From contig NZ_JBHUHP010000001.1 in assembly GCF_042682525.1 (NCBI RefSeq), positions 1-64,000 of the forward strand: DNA of 64,000 nucleotides, written 5' to 3'. The DNA is from Blastococcus_B deserti. Its GTDB lineage: Bacteria; Actinomycetota; Actinomycetes; Mycobacteriales; Geodermatophilaceae. The translations under genes and the position numbers were made by a program. The notes below the pieces were generated by a model. The model searched no databases and was not told the DNA's origin. It worked only from the letters and a program-made list of their open reading frames with translations. Shown here piece by piece: positions 50,734-59,617 of this stretch (positions are counted from its first letter, which is position 1; the number at the start of each line of letters is the position of its first letter).

Positions 50734-51582
50734 TCAGTCGTCCAGGAACCTCTCGATGACGGGCGCCAGCTCCCTCGCCTCGGTGAGCAGGGCGATGTGC
50801 CCGCCCTCGTACACGTGCAGCTGGGCGTCTGGCAGCAGCCGGGCCATGATCCGCGCGTTGACGACCGGCACGATGGGGTCGTCGTCGCCGGCCACGATCA
50901 GCGTCGGCTGCCGGATCAGCCGGAGGAACGGCAGGCTGGTCCAGCCCGTGCTCGCCGCCAGCTGGTAGTAGTACCCCCGCCTGGGCCCGAGACGGGAGGC
51001 CGAGTGCAGCACCTCGGCGGCCCGGTCGGGGTTGCTGCGCATCGTGCCGCCGTAGAGCTCGCCGGCGATGCTCCGCGCGTACTCCGGATCCCGGTGCCTG
51101 CGCGGGGTCAGCATCCGGGCGAGCACCCGTGGGTTGGCCGGCACCATGAGCGAGCCCGTCCCCGTGGCCGCGAGCACCAGCCGACGGCACCGCCGCCGGT
51201 GCTGGACGGCGAAGTGCTGCGCCAGCGCGCCGCCCCACGACAGGCCGAGGACGTCGACCCGGTCGTCGAAGCCCAGCCGGTCGAGCATGCCGGCCACGAC
51301 GGGGCTGAACGTGGTCAGGACGTAGGGGACGACGGGCCGTGGGGACCCGCCGATCCCCGGCACGTCGAAGCGGATCACGGTGCGCCGGCGGTCGAGCGCG
51401 TCGACGAGGGGCTGCAGCACCTCCAGGCTCGCCCCGATGCCGTTCATGAGGAGCAGCGGCGGGACGGCGTCGTCCGTCCCCGGCCGGACCGACACGCGCA
51501 GCGTCCGCCCCGCCGCCACCACCGTGCGGAGGTGCTCCCGCCGGCCCGGGGACGGCGGGAGCGCGTTACTTGTCGAAGACAT
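50734..51582 (-). CDS. phaZ: Intracellular PHA depolymerase (PhaZ-like)
   Basis: 282 residues, alpha/beta hydrolase. LLLMNGIGASLEVLQPLVDAL, RFDVPGIGGS, nucleophile motif GLSWGGALAQ, GYYYQLAASTGWTSLPFL, AGDDDPIVP and late GGHI follow the Pseudomonas mcl-PHA depolymerase closely. It hydrolyses stored polyhydroxyalkanoate. The ATG overlaps the last 17 bp of phaC, so synthase and depolymerase are co-transcribed. Confidence 0.88.
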   Translation of the reverse strand: MSSTSNALPPSPGRREHLRTVVAAGRTLRVSVRPGTDDAVPPLLLMNGIGASLEVLQPLVDALDRRRTVIRFDVPGIGGSPRPVVPYVLTTFSPVVAGMLDRLGFDDRVDVLGLSWGGALAQHFAVQHRRRCRRLVLAATGTGSLMVPANPRVLARMLTPRRHRDPEYARSIAGELYGGTMRSNPDRAAEVLHSASRLGPRRGYYYQLAASTGWTSLPFLRLIRQPTLIVAGDDDPIVPVVNARIMARLLPDAQLHVYEGGHIALLTEARELAPVIERFLDD

Positions 51583-53380
51583 AGGTGCCGGGCGCCTCGG
51601 CCAGCTCCTCGAGATCCCCCGGCCCGGTCGGCGCCGGGATCTGTCCCCCGGAGCGCTCGCCCACCCAGGTCATGAAGTCGGGCCACCAGGAGCCCCTGAC
51701 CGTCTCGGCCTTCCTCAGCCACTCCTGCGGGTCGGGCGGGGTGTCCTCGGCGACCTGGAAGGTGGACTTGGGATTGCCCGGCGGATTGACCAGCGAGGCG
51801 ATGTGCCCGTTGGTGGACAGGATGAACCGGGTGTCCCCGCCCAGCAGCTGCGTGGAGCGGTAGCAGGCCTGCCACGGGCAGATGTGGTCGGCGATGCCGG
51901 CGGTGATGTAGGAGTCGACGGTCACCGCGGAGAGGTCGACGGGGGTGCCGAGCATCGTCGCCTTGCCGGGCTGGGTGAGGGTGTTGCCGACGGCGATCTC
52001 GATGAAATCGCGGTGCAGGGCGGCACTCAGCCGCACGGTGTCGGAGTTCCAGTACAGGATGTCGAAGTTCGGCGGCGGCTTGCCCTGCAGGTAGTTGTTG
52101 ACCCAGTAGTTCCAGATCAGGTCGTTGGGCCGCAGCCAGGCGAAGACCTCGGCGAGCTGCGCGCCGTCCAGGTAGCCCTTCTTGCGGGACTTCTCCGTGG
52201 CAGCCTCGACGTCATCGTCCATCAGGGCGGTGATGGTGCCGGCTCGGGACCAGTCCAGGACGGTGACGGCGAAGCTGGCCGCCGTGACGCGGTCCTGCCG
52301 CCCGGTGGCGGCCAGGTGCGCCAGCACCATCGCCAGGATGATGCCGCCGGAGCAGAACGACTGGAAGGCCACCCGCGGGGTGCCCGTCGCCCGCTCGACG
52401 GCGTCCATCGCATCGAGGATGGCCTGCCCGTAGGTGTCCAGGCCCCACTCGGCGTGCCGCTCGTCGGGGTTGCGCCACGACATCATGAAGACCTGCTGGC
52501 CACTGTTGACGTAGTGCTCGGCGATGCTGCGGCCGGGTGCGAGGTCGGCGATGTAGTACTTGTTGATCGTCGGCGGCACCATGAGCAGCGGCACCTCGCG
52601 GACGGTCTCCGTCGTGGGCGTGTACCGGATCAGCTCGAACACCGGCGTCCGGAACACCACCGCACCCGGGGTGGCGGCGAGGTCCTCGCCGACGGTGAAC
52701 GCGTCCGGCTCCACCATCGAGGGCACCCGCGGCGGGGTCGAGAGGTCGCGGACCAGCCGCTTCACGCCCTCCACGGCGCTGCGGCCACCCGTGTCGATCG
52801 CCGCCTTGAGCGACAGCGGGTTGACGACCGGGATGTTGCTGGGCGCCAGCGCGTCGACGAGGTTCGTCGCGGTGAACCGGATCCGCTCGTCGTCCTGCCA
52901 GTCGAGGTGGGCGTCCTCGATGAGCTCCCAGGCCGTGCGCGCGGTGGCCAGGTGGAGCTGCATCGCCCGGCGCAGGAGCGGGTTGCCGCTCCAGGCGGGG
53001 TCGGCGAACCGCTTGTCCTTCTTGCCCGGCGCCAGTTCGGAGCGGCCGGCCGCGATCCGGCCGAGCTCCCGCGCCAGCTCACCGGTCCTCCGGGCGACGG
53101 TGCCGGGTTGCCGGGCGAGCGAGCGCCCGAAGCGGAGCGCGGTCCCCGCGGGCGGGACGAGCCGGCGCAGCGGCCCGCGGGCGGCGTCCACCAGCACCAT
53201 GTCGAGGCCCAGGGCGGCGTCGGCGGCGTCCTCCGGCCCGTCCGCCGGACGGCCCGAGGCGGGCGCCGAGTCGGAACCGGGCGCCGAGCCGGACGCGGAC
53301 TCCGGGCGGGAGGCGGACTCCGGGCCGGTGCCGGACGTGCCGGCTTTGCGGCCGGGCGGGTCGGTCGCGGGCTGGGCCAT
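51566..53380 (-). CDS. phaC: Polyhydroxyalkanoate synthase
   Basis: 604 residues. Polymerises 3-hydroxyacyl-CoA. Lipase-like box with nucleophile Cys in SFCSGGI, catalytic Asp in GIADHICPW and His in NGHIASLVNPP; also PPTINKYYIADLAPGRS and WYWVNNYLQG-type block (NYWVNNYLQGK). An N-terminal ~50-residue Ser/Glu/Pro tail (ESASRPESASGSAPGS) is extra. Class I/II by length, with no PhaE/PhaR partner in view. ATG 53380 follows GGAG. Confidence 0.94.
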   Translation of the reverse strand: MAQPATDPPGRKAGTSGTGPESASRPESASGSAPGSDSAPASGRPADGPEDAADAALGLDMVLVDAARGPLRRLVPPAGTALRFGRSLARQPGTVARRTGELARELGRIAAGRSELAPGKKDKRFADPAWSGNPLLRRAMQLHLATARTAWELIEDAHLDWQDDERIRFTATNLVDALAPSNIPVVNPLSLKAAIDTGGRSAVEGVKRLVRDLSTPPRVPSMVEPDAFTVGEDLAATPGAVVFRTPVFELIRYTPTTETVREVPLLMVPPTINKYYIADLAPGRSIAEHYVNSGQQVFMMSWRNPDERHAEWGLDTYGQAILDAMDAVERATGTPRVAFQSFCSGGIILAMVLAHLAATGRQDRVTAASFAVTVLDWSRAGTITALMDDDVEAATEKSRKKGYLDGAQLAEVFAWLRPNDLIWNYWVNNYLQGKPPPNFDILYWNSDTVRLSAALHRDFIEIAVGNTLTQPGKATMLGTPVDLSAVTVDSYITAGIADHICPWQACYRSTQLLGGDTRFILSTNGHIASLVNPPGNPKSTFQVAEDTPPDPQEWLRKAETVRGSWWPDFMTWVGERSGGQIPAPTGPGDLEELAEAPGTYVFDK

Positions 53381-53503
53381 TGACGGGTCTCCTTACGCGG
53401 TGCGCTGCGCCGGGACGCACGGGGACCGAGGCGGGCGCCGGCCCCCTGGCGCCGTGTGACGGCCTTCACTGAACCACAGCTTCCCAGCCCCGGCAGGGCG
53501 GTC

Positions 53504-54163
53504 CTACGACGTGGGCGCCGTCGGGTCGCGCTGGTGCCGCAGCGCCATGAGGAGCGCCGGCCAGCCGAGGGCGAGACCCGCGCCGAGCAGCGCACCGGCC
53601 ACGGTGTCGGAGAGCCAGTGCGCCCGCAGGTAGACCCGGGACAGGGCCATCACCGCGGTGAACACCACCGCGCGCACCTCCCACCGCCAGCGGCTGGGCC
53701 CTGGCCGGGCGAGCACCAGCACCAGGCCCACCGCCGTCACCGCCGTGGCGATGGCATGGCCCGACGGGAAGGAGGCGGCCGTCGTCCCGATCAGCGACCC
53801 CGGCGGACGTGGGCGGTCGGTGAGGGCCTTCACCGGCCCGATGAACAGCTCGCTGCTGACCACGGCAAGGGTGAAGGCGGCGGCCCGCAGCCAGTGCCGG
53901 CGCCAGGCCAGCAGCAGGAGCGCCGCTCCTCGCAGCGGCCAGTTGACCGCGGCGCCGCCGAGCCAGGAGAGCGCGACGGCGACCCCCGTCGCCGGTTCGT
54001 TGCGCGCCGCCCCGGCCATCCGCCACACGGCCTCGTCGACGGCCTGCACCACCGGCGCGGTGACCGGGAGGACGACGAGCAGGCCGACCAGCGCCGCGCC
54101 GGCCAGCAGGGAACCACTGACCAGCAGCCCGCGGCGGGAGTCGACGAGCATCAGCGCCTGCAC
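53504..54163 (-). CDS. PAP2-family phosphatase
   Basis: 219 residues, six helices. Phosphatase motifs: KALTDRPRP, PSGHA and SRVYLRAHWLSD, a complete acid-phosphatase/lipid phosphatase triad. Likely dephosphorylates undecaprenyl pyrophosphate or phosphatidylglycerol phosphate. Start GTG 54163 or ATG 54151. Downstream of the flippase-like gene by 25 bp, the last gene of the lipid-type operon. Confidence 0.9.
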   Translation of the reverse strand: MQALMLVDSRRGLLVSGSLLAGAALVGLLVVLPVTAPVVQAVDEAVWRMAGAARNEPATGVAVALSWLGGAAVNWPLRGAALLLLAWRRHWLRAAAFTLAVVSSELFIGPVKALTDRPRPPGSLIGTTAASFPSGHAIATAVTAVGLVLVLARPGPSRWRWEVRAVVFTAVMALSRVYLRAHWLSDTVAGALLGAGLALGWPALLMALRHQRDPTAPTS

Positions 54164-54188
54164 CCCGACGACGGCAGGACGGCCTCCG

Positions 54189-55292
54189 TCACGCGTTCTC
54201 CGGGACCAGGTCGGTGCGGGGCGCGGAGTTGGGTTCCCGCCGCCACGACCGGTTCCGCCGCCAGAACACGTACGTGGCCAGGCCGATCGGGATCGGGAGG
54301 ACGAACGTCAGCGCGCGGAAGATCAGGACCGCCGCGGCCACCAGCGGGCGGGATCCTCCGGCGGCGGCCAGGCCGGTGATCAGGGCCAGCTCGATCACGC
54401 CGAGCCCGCCGGGGGTGAAGGGGACCGCGGTCAGCAGCCGGGCGAACGCGAAGACGGCCAGCGCCTCCGCGAAGCTGACCTGGTCGGCGCCGACGCCGAC
54501 GAACCGGAGCGAGAGCAGCAGCACGAGGAACAGGGACAGGTGGCTGACCAGGGTGGTCAGCGTGATCCAGTGCCACCGCGCGCGCAGCAGCAGGACGGTG
54601 CGCCGGCGGAACTTCGTCGTCGCCAGGTCCCAGCCGGTCACCGGTCCTCGGCCGACGAGCCGGCGCAGCGCGGAGGCCACGCGAGCCGCGCCGTTCCCGA
54701 TGCGGACGGCGGCGGCCTCGCTGCGCAGGAGCATCCCGAGCAGCACGACGGCGGTGGCGAGCGTGCCGACGCCCAGCAGCCCGGCGATCAGCCGCCCGGT
54801 GGTCGGCGGCGCGGAGAAGGCCAGGAGGACCAGGGCCAGCACCGGCAGCCCCAGCTTGGCGAAGTTGTTCCACAACCCGGAGACCAGCAGCGACACCGAG
54901 GTGCGCGACCGGGAGAACCCCCACGACGAGTTCATGGCGTAGGTCAGGCCCAGTGCGATCGCCGCGCCGCCGACGACGGTGTTCGAGACCGCCGTCGACG
55001 TCTCCGTGGACACCGTCGCCTGCCGGAGGGTGAGCCCGGGCGTGGTGGCAACCATCAGGAACTGGTAGGTCGCGAGGTTCCACAGCGCCGCCAGCACCAG
55101 GACGGCGACCTCGGTCCACGTCATGGCCCGGACCGACGTCCAGACGGCGGAGATGCTGGTGAACTGCGGCAGGAACCAGAAGAACACCGCCACCACGAGG
55201 ACGACCGAGAGCAGCGGGCCGACCAGCCGTCGCCAGCCGCCCCTCCGTGGGCGGGACGTCTCGGTCCCCGGCCGCGACTCCACCGCGGTCAC
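54189..55292 (-). CDS. Flippase-like integral membrane protein (UPF0104)
   Basis: 367 residues with about eight helices, belonging to the lysylphosphatidylglycerol synthase transmembrane-domain family (VGGAAIALGLTYAMNSSWGFSR; TAVPFTPGGLGVIELAL is the family hallmark). Such proteins move lipids or lipid-linked sugars; no synthase domain is fused. GTG 55292 overlaps the stop of the lipoprotein gene (GTGA). Confidence 0.88.
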   Translation of the reverse strand: MTAVESRPGTETSRPRRGGWRRLVGPLLSVVLVVAVFFWFLPQFTSISAVWTSVRAMTWTEVAVLVLAALWNLATYQFLMVATTPGLTLRQATVSTETSTAVSNTVVGGAAIALGLTYAMNSSWGFSRSRTSVSLLVSGLWNNFAKLGLPVLALVLLAFSAPPTTGRLIAGLLGVGTLATAVVLLGMLLRSEAAAVRIGNGAARVASALRRLVGRGPVTGWDLATTKFRRRTVLLLRARWHWITLTTLVSHLSLFLVLLLSLRFVGVGADQVSFAEALAVFAFARLLTAVPFTPGGLGVIELALITGLAAAGGSRPLVAAAVLIFRALTFVLPIPIGLATYVFWRRNRSWRREPNSAPRTDLVPENA

Positions 55293-55891
55293 GAGCCACC
55301 ATCCCGGGCCGTCGGTGGGTCGAGCTCCAGCCGGCCGTCGCTCTGCTCGCGGACGAGCGCGCGCAGGTCCTCGCGCGGGACGGCGCCCAGCCCCTGGGTG
55401 GCCACGGCCAGCGGCTCCGCCCGGTTCTCGCCGGACAACCGGAACAGGACCGTGATGCAGCCGCCCTCGAACAGGTAGTACCGCCGGCCCACGTACTGGG
55501 GGCTGACCTGGGTGACCCGCTCGAGCCGCCGCATCTTGTCGCGGTCGCTCGGGATCTCGGTCGCGCCCTCGGTGTCGCACGTCTCGGTCAGCCGGAACTC
55601 GATGGCCCGCCTCCCGTCGCGGTCGGAGTCGAGCCAGAAGCGGGCGGAGCCGTTGTCGACGTCCATGTCGGAGAAGTGCCAGCCCAGCGGCATGGTCTCC
55701 AGGCACGGCACCCAGGTGGCCGTGGGCACCGCCTGGGCCATGAGGATGACGCCGTTCGACGGGGCGCCGTCGTCGCCCTCCTCGCAGGCGACGAGATCGC
55801 TGCTGAGGGTGTTCACCCGCACGCAGCCGGGCAGCAGGGCCACGCCCATCGCCGCGAGGAGGGCCGGCCACCACCGGCGGCCGGGAGTCAC
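55289..55891 (-). CDS. Hypothetical lipoprotein
   Basis: 200 residues. Signal peptide with LLPGC lipobox, then a cysteine-containing extracellular domain (VACEEGDDGAPS, VPCLETMP, TETCDTEG, FEGGCITVLFRL). GTG 55891 overlaps the stop of the PAP2-kinase gene, and its own stop overlaps the flippase start, so three genes are coupled end to end. Family not recognised; probably a partner of the membrane proteins. Confidence 0.75.
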   Translation of the reverse strand: MTPGRRWWPALLAAMGVALLPGCVRVNTLSSDLVACEEGDDGAPSNGVILMAQAVPTATWVPCLETMPLGWHFSDMDVDNGSARFWLDSDRDGRRAIEFRLTETCDTEGATEIPSDRDKMRRLERVTQVSPQYVGRRYYLFEGGCITVLFRLSGENRAEPLAVATQGLGAVPREDLRALVREQSDGRLELDPPTARDGGS

Positions 55892-57603
55892 AGCGGCGAC
55901 CCGAGCAGCGTGACGGCGATGCCGGCCATGGCCGCGGCGCTGGCCAGCGTGACCAGGGTGAGCCCCGCCCGGCGCCAGGTCCATCGCTGGATGCGGACCG
56001 GCGGCAGCCGGTAGGGCAGCAGGCGCAGGAAGTCCCCGTGCAGGTCACGGCCCTGCTGGCGCAGCATCCGGCGCAGCTGGGACGGCATCGTCAGCCCACG
56101 GGTCGCGGCGAAGGCCTCGGCGATCTCCTCGTCGGAGAACTGGAGCCGCGCCCGCCGGTAGACGCGCTCGGCATCGGTCCGCAGGGCCAGGACGAGCATC
56201 ATGTTGGCCAGGTCGACCGCCTGGCGCCAGGGGCTGGGGCGCACCTCGGCGAACGCCGAGTCGATGAGGAACAGCGTGCCGTCGCGCACCAGCAGGTTGG
56301 CCGGCTTGATGTCGCGGTGCGCCATCCCGATGTCCCACATCCGGCGCACGATCATCAGGCCCTGGTCGATGATCGAGTCGTCGATCTCGGCCTCCCCGGC
56401 CTCCTTCGCGCCCGCGATGAACTCGGTGACCAGCAGGTACTCCCGCTCCGGGGTGATCTCGACGATGCCGAGCGGGTGCGGGACCGGCAGCCCGGCCTCG
56501 GAGAACAGCCGCAGGATGTAGTCCTCGTACTGCACCAGCCGGCGCACGCTGTGGAACGGTTTCTCGTCCTCGAGCCGGCCGTAGAGGAGCGCCCGGCCGA
56601 GCTTGTACCAGCGGTCGGAGCGCACGTGGGTGGCCGCGTAGAGCTTGCCGAAGATGCAGCCCTCGTCCTCCGTGGCGGAGGGGTCGGTCTTGACCGTGAT
56701 CTTCAGGGGGGTGGATCCGCCCGATCCGGCCAGTCCGAACGGGGTGACGCCGGTGGCGAGCACGCCCAGCTGGTCGTGCAGGGCCCGGACGATCGCCTCC
56801 CCCCGGTCGCCGGAGACGTCGAGGTGCGCCGGCCGCGCCCGGCTGTAGCGCACCGGGTAGACCGCGTTGGGCGTGAGCAGCCGGAACGCCGCCAGGGGTG
56901 CGGCCACCCCGAGCACCACCCCGGCCAGGATCCCGGTGGGATGGTCCTGGGCCTGGTAGAGCCGTGAGGCCGCCGTGATCACCAGGAGCCCGCAGACCAG
57001 CCACTTGCCGCGCGTCCGCCACCGGCCGGGCGGGACCAGGGCGTAGACGGTGCTGACGAGGAACGCCGCGAGGACGGTCATCGGGAGCGAGGGCATGGAG
57101 AAGCCGGACCAGTCGCCGATCACCTCGACCTCGTACGGGCGCGGCCGCTGGAGCGTCATGGCCAGCGTGGCGCCGAGGTTGGCCACCAGCAGCCCCACGC
57201 CCAGCCACACGAACAGGTGCCGCCAGCGCCGGAACACCGCCAGCAGGAGGAGGTTGGCCAGCCACAGGACGTGGATCGCCTTCGCGCTGGCCAGCACCCC
57301 GGCGACCTCGGCCACCCGCGTCAGCCCGGGGGAGCGCACCTCGCTGATCGCCTGCAGGATCCGCGTGTCGGCGACATCGAAGACGGTGACCGTGCCGGTG
57401 ACCACGACGACCACCCACAGGACGAGGACGGCCGCGCTCATGCCCAGCCACCACTTGCCCGACGCGTTGAGGTGGCGGGGCAGCGGCGGCGGCTCGCCCG
57501 AGGGACGACGACGGCTGCGGACGCGCGCGATCGCCGGCGGAGCGGGCCGGGGGACCGGCACCGCACGGGCCGGGACGGGTGGGGCCTGCGGCAGCGAGGC
57601 CAT
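55888..57603 (-). CDS. PAP2 phosphatase-kinase fusion
   Basis: 571 residues from ATG 57603. The N-terminal half has about six helices and a PAP2-like domain (TLQRPRP, SMPSLP, SRLYQAQDHPTG, with the conserved His of PSGH missing in SMPSLP). The C-terminal half is a protein-kinase-like domain: HRDIKPANLLV is intact, but the metal-binding DFG is FLIDSAFAEV (DSA). One membrane helix at the end. The start is the first ATG before the Pro-rich N-terminus. First gene of a coupled operon with a lipoprotein, flippase and PAP2, suggesting phosphate transfer on a lipid intermediate. Confidence 0.85.
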   Translation of the reverse strand: MASLPQAPPVPARAVPVPRPAPPAIARVRSRRRPSGEPPPLPRHLNASGKWWLGMSAAVLVLWVVVVVTGTVTVFDVADTRILQAISEVRSPGLTRVAEVAGVLASAKAIHVLWLANLLLLAVFRRWRHLFVWLGVGLLVANLGATLAMTLQRPRPYEVEVIGDWSGFSMPSLPMTVLAAFLVSTVYALVPPGRWRTRGKWLVCGLLVITAASRLYQAQDHPTGILAGVVLGVAAPLAAFRLLTPNAVYPVRYSRARPAHLDVSGDRGEAIVRALHDQLGVLATGVTPFGLAGSGGSTPLKITVKTDPSATEDEGCIFGKLYAATHVRSDRWYKLGRALLYGRLEDEKPFHSVRRLVQYEDYILRLFSEAGLPVPHPLGIVEITPEREYLLVTEFIAGAKEAGEAEIDDSIIDQGLMIVRRMWDIGMAHRDIKPANLLVRDGTLFLIDSAFAEVRPSPWRQAVDLANMMLVLALRTDAERVYRRARLQFSDEEIAEAFAATRGLTMPSQLRRMLRQQGRDLHGDFLRLLPYRLPPVRIQRWTWRRAGLTLVTLASAAAMAGIAVTLLGSPL

Positions 57604-57632
57604 GCCCGGGAATGCTGCACCCCGAAGCGGAT

Positions 57633-57655
57633 CGGGACCATCCCCTTTGGTCCCG
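57633..57655. promoter_or_regulatory. Inverted repeat between divergent genes
   Basis: CGGGACCA (57633-57640) and TGGTCCCG (57648-57655), perfect 8-bp arms with a 7-base loop, between two divergent starts. An operator is likely given the position; a bidirectional terminator is unlikely here. Confidence 0.45.
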
Positions 57656-57663
57656 TCCGGCGT

Positions 57664-57669
57664 TACTGT
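57664..57669 (+). promoter_or_regulatory. -10 box TACTGT for binding-protein gene
   Basis: TACTGT, 32 bp before GTG 57702, which has its own GGGGAGGAA. It lies nine bases after the inverted repeat. Confidence 0.4.
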
Positions 57670-57701
57670 GGCCCCCGCCCGCACCCCGGGGAGGAATCGT
57701 C

Positions 57702-58595
57702 GTGCGACGCCGGCCTGCCCGCGCTGTCTGGCCGTTCCTCCTGGCGCTGGTGACCGCCTGCGGCGCCGATCCTCCCGCGCCCGCCGAGCCGACCGCCACC
57801 GTCCGTCTCGCCTCGTACGACTTCCAGGAGAACCAGATCCTGGTGGAGGTCTACGCCGAGGCGGTGCGCCGCAGCGGCGTCCCCGTCTCGGTGCAGCACG
57901 GCATCGGCACCCGTGAGGTCGTCGCGCCCGCGCTGCAGCAGGGCGTGGTCGACGTCGTCGTCGACTACCTCGGCACGGCGCTGGTGTTCGCGCGCCCGTC
58001 GTTCCGCGACCGCCCGGAGACGCCGGAGGAGATGCGGGCGGTGCTCCGGCGGGTCCTCGGCGGCCGCGGGGTGACGGTGCTGGAGCCCTCACGGGCGGAG
58101 GACAAGAACGGGTTCGCGGTCACGACGGCCTTCGCGGCCGAGCACGGCGTCGGACGGCTGTCGGACCTGGCGCCGCTGGCCCCGCGACTGACCTTCGGCG
58201 GTCCGCCCGAGTGCCCCGACCGCCCGCTGTGCCTGCCGGGGCTCGAGGAGGTCTACGGACTGCGGTTCGGCGAGGTGCGCAGCCTGGCCACCCGGGCGGA
58301 GACGGTGGAGGCGCTGCTGTCGGGCCAGATCGACGTCGGGCTGCTGGAGACGACCGACGCCCGGCTGGGGGTGGCACCGGTGATGCTGCTGGTCGACGAC
58401 CTCGGTCTGCAGCCGCGGGAGAACGTCGTCCCACTGGTGCGGGTGGAGGTCGTCGAGCGCTGGGGGAACCGGCTGACCGACGCGCTGGACGAGACCAGCG
58501 CCCGGCTGACGACCGGCGACCTCGTCCGGCTCAACAGGGCGGTGGAGCTGGAAGGGCTCACCCCCGAGGAGGCCGCCGAGCAGTGGTGGGGCTGA
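57702..58595 (+). CDS. Glycine betaine-type substrate-binding lipoprotein
   Basis: 297 residues from GTG 57702. Lipobox LVTAC, then an OpuAC/ProX-like domain (VRLASYDFQENQILVEVYAEA, VVDVVVDYLGTALVF, DKNGFAVTTAFAAEHG, LLSGQIDVGLLETTD). Binds a quaternary amine such as glycine betaine or choline, or a related compound. No permease or ATPase gene is next to it, so it is an orphan here. Confidence 0.88.
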   Translation: MRRRPARAVWPFLLALVTACGADPPAPAEPTATVRLASYDFQENQILVEVYAEAVRRSGVPVSVQHGIGTREVVAPALQQGVVDVVVDYLGTALVFARPSFRDRPETPEEMRAVLRRVLGGRGVTVLEPSRAEDKNGFAVTTAFAAEHGVGRLSDLAPLAPRLTFGGPPECPDRPLCLPGLEEVYGLRFGEVRSLATRAETVEALLSGQIDVGLLETTDARLGVAPVMLLVDDLGLQPRENVVPLVRVEVVERWGNRLTDALDETSARLTTGDLVRLNRAVELEGLTPEEAAEQWWG

Positions 58596-58737
58596 CCGCC
58601 CTGGTGGACGGGGACGGTGCGTGCGAGCGGGCCGGCGACCACCCGGCGAGGCCCGGTCCCGGTGCAGCAGCTCGGCGGGGGACCGTTGACTCGGTGAGAA
58701 CGACACGGATACGGTCGCACTATCTGACCTCTGACAA

Positions 58738-59517
58738 GTGTTCCGGACGGTACCCGTGACCTCAAGGCCCGGCTTGGCCGACCAGGTCGCGGCCGAGCTC
58801 CTGGCGAGCATCGTGGACGGCCGTCATGCCCCGGGGACCCGGCTCCCGCCCGAGGCGGTCCTGGCCGACAGGGCGCAGGTGAGCCGACTGACCCTGCGGG
58901 AGGCCGTGCGGGTCCTGCGCGACAAGGGTGTCCTGACCGTGGAGCAGGGGCGCGGCACCTTCGTCAATCCGCCCGCGCGCTGGGCCGCCCTGGACCCCAT
59001 GCTGGTGTCGAGCCGGGCGGCGCTGGAAGGGGACCGCGCGCAGACGGCCGAGCAGATCACGGAGACGCGGTGCATCGTCGAGGTCGGCGTCGCCGAGCTT
59101 GCGGCCCGGCGCCGTTCCCAGGAGCACCTCGCCGCCCTCCGGAGTTGCACGGAGCGGATGCTCCGGGCACACGAGTCCGGCGACATCGCCGGGTTCTCCG
59201 CCGCCGACGTCGACTTCCACGACACCCTGCTGGCGGCGGCGGGCAACCCGTTCCTGGCAGCGCTCCTCGAGCCGATCAAGGTGCTGGTGCGGGAGGTGCG
59301 ACTGCGCACCTCGCTGGAGCCGGAGATGCGCCTGGCCGCCGTCGCGGCGCACGCGGCGATCCTGGATGCGGTCGACACGGGCGACGAGGCCGCCGCCCGC
59401 CACCAGATGTCCGAGCACCTCGCCGAGGCCCGGCTGGCCGTCGAGCGGCTGCGCGCCCTCGGTGGTCCCCCGGGCGCCGTCACCGGTGCGCCCGACGCCG
59501 ACCGCGACGTCTCCTGA
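58738..59517 (+). CDS. GntR-family regulator, FCD type
   Basis: 259 residues from GTG 58738; GTG 58756 is an alternative. N-terminal winged helix (LPPEAVLADRAQVSRLTLREAVRVLRDKG, written across about residues 36-64) and C-terminal all-helical FCD ligand domain with metal-binding His candidates (VDFHDTLL, VAAHAAIL). FadR-type regulators sense organic or sugar acids. It stands 100 bp upstream of the dehydratase, the probable target. Confidence 0.92.
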   Translation: MFRTVPVTSRPGLADQVAAELLASIVDGRHAPGTRLPPEAVLADRAQVSRLTLREAVRVLRDKGVLTVEQGRGTFVNPPARWAALDPMLVSSRAALEGDRAQTAEQITETRCIVEVGVAELAARRRSQEHLAALRSCTERMLRAHESGDIAGFSAADVDFHDTLLAAAGNPFLAALLEPIKVLVREVRLRTSLEPEMRLAAVAAHAAILDAVDTGDEAAARHQMSEHLAEARLAVERLRALGGPPGAVTGAPDADRDVS

Positions 59518-59617
59518 GCGCCCGTTCCGCACGCCACCGCGCTGGTGGGCCAGCCCCCGGGGTGCCCCCGCCCACGCGACCGACTACCCCGTACCCCACA
59601 CCAGGACAGGAGCGACC

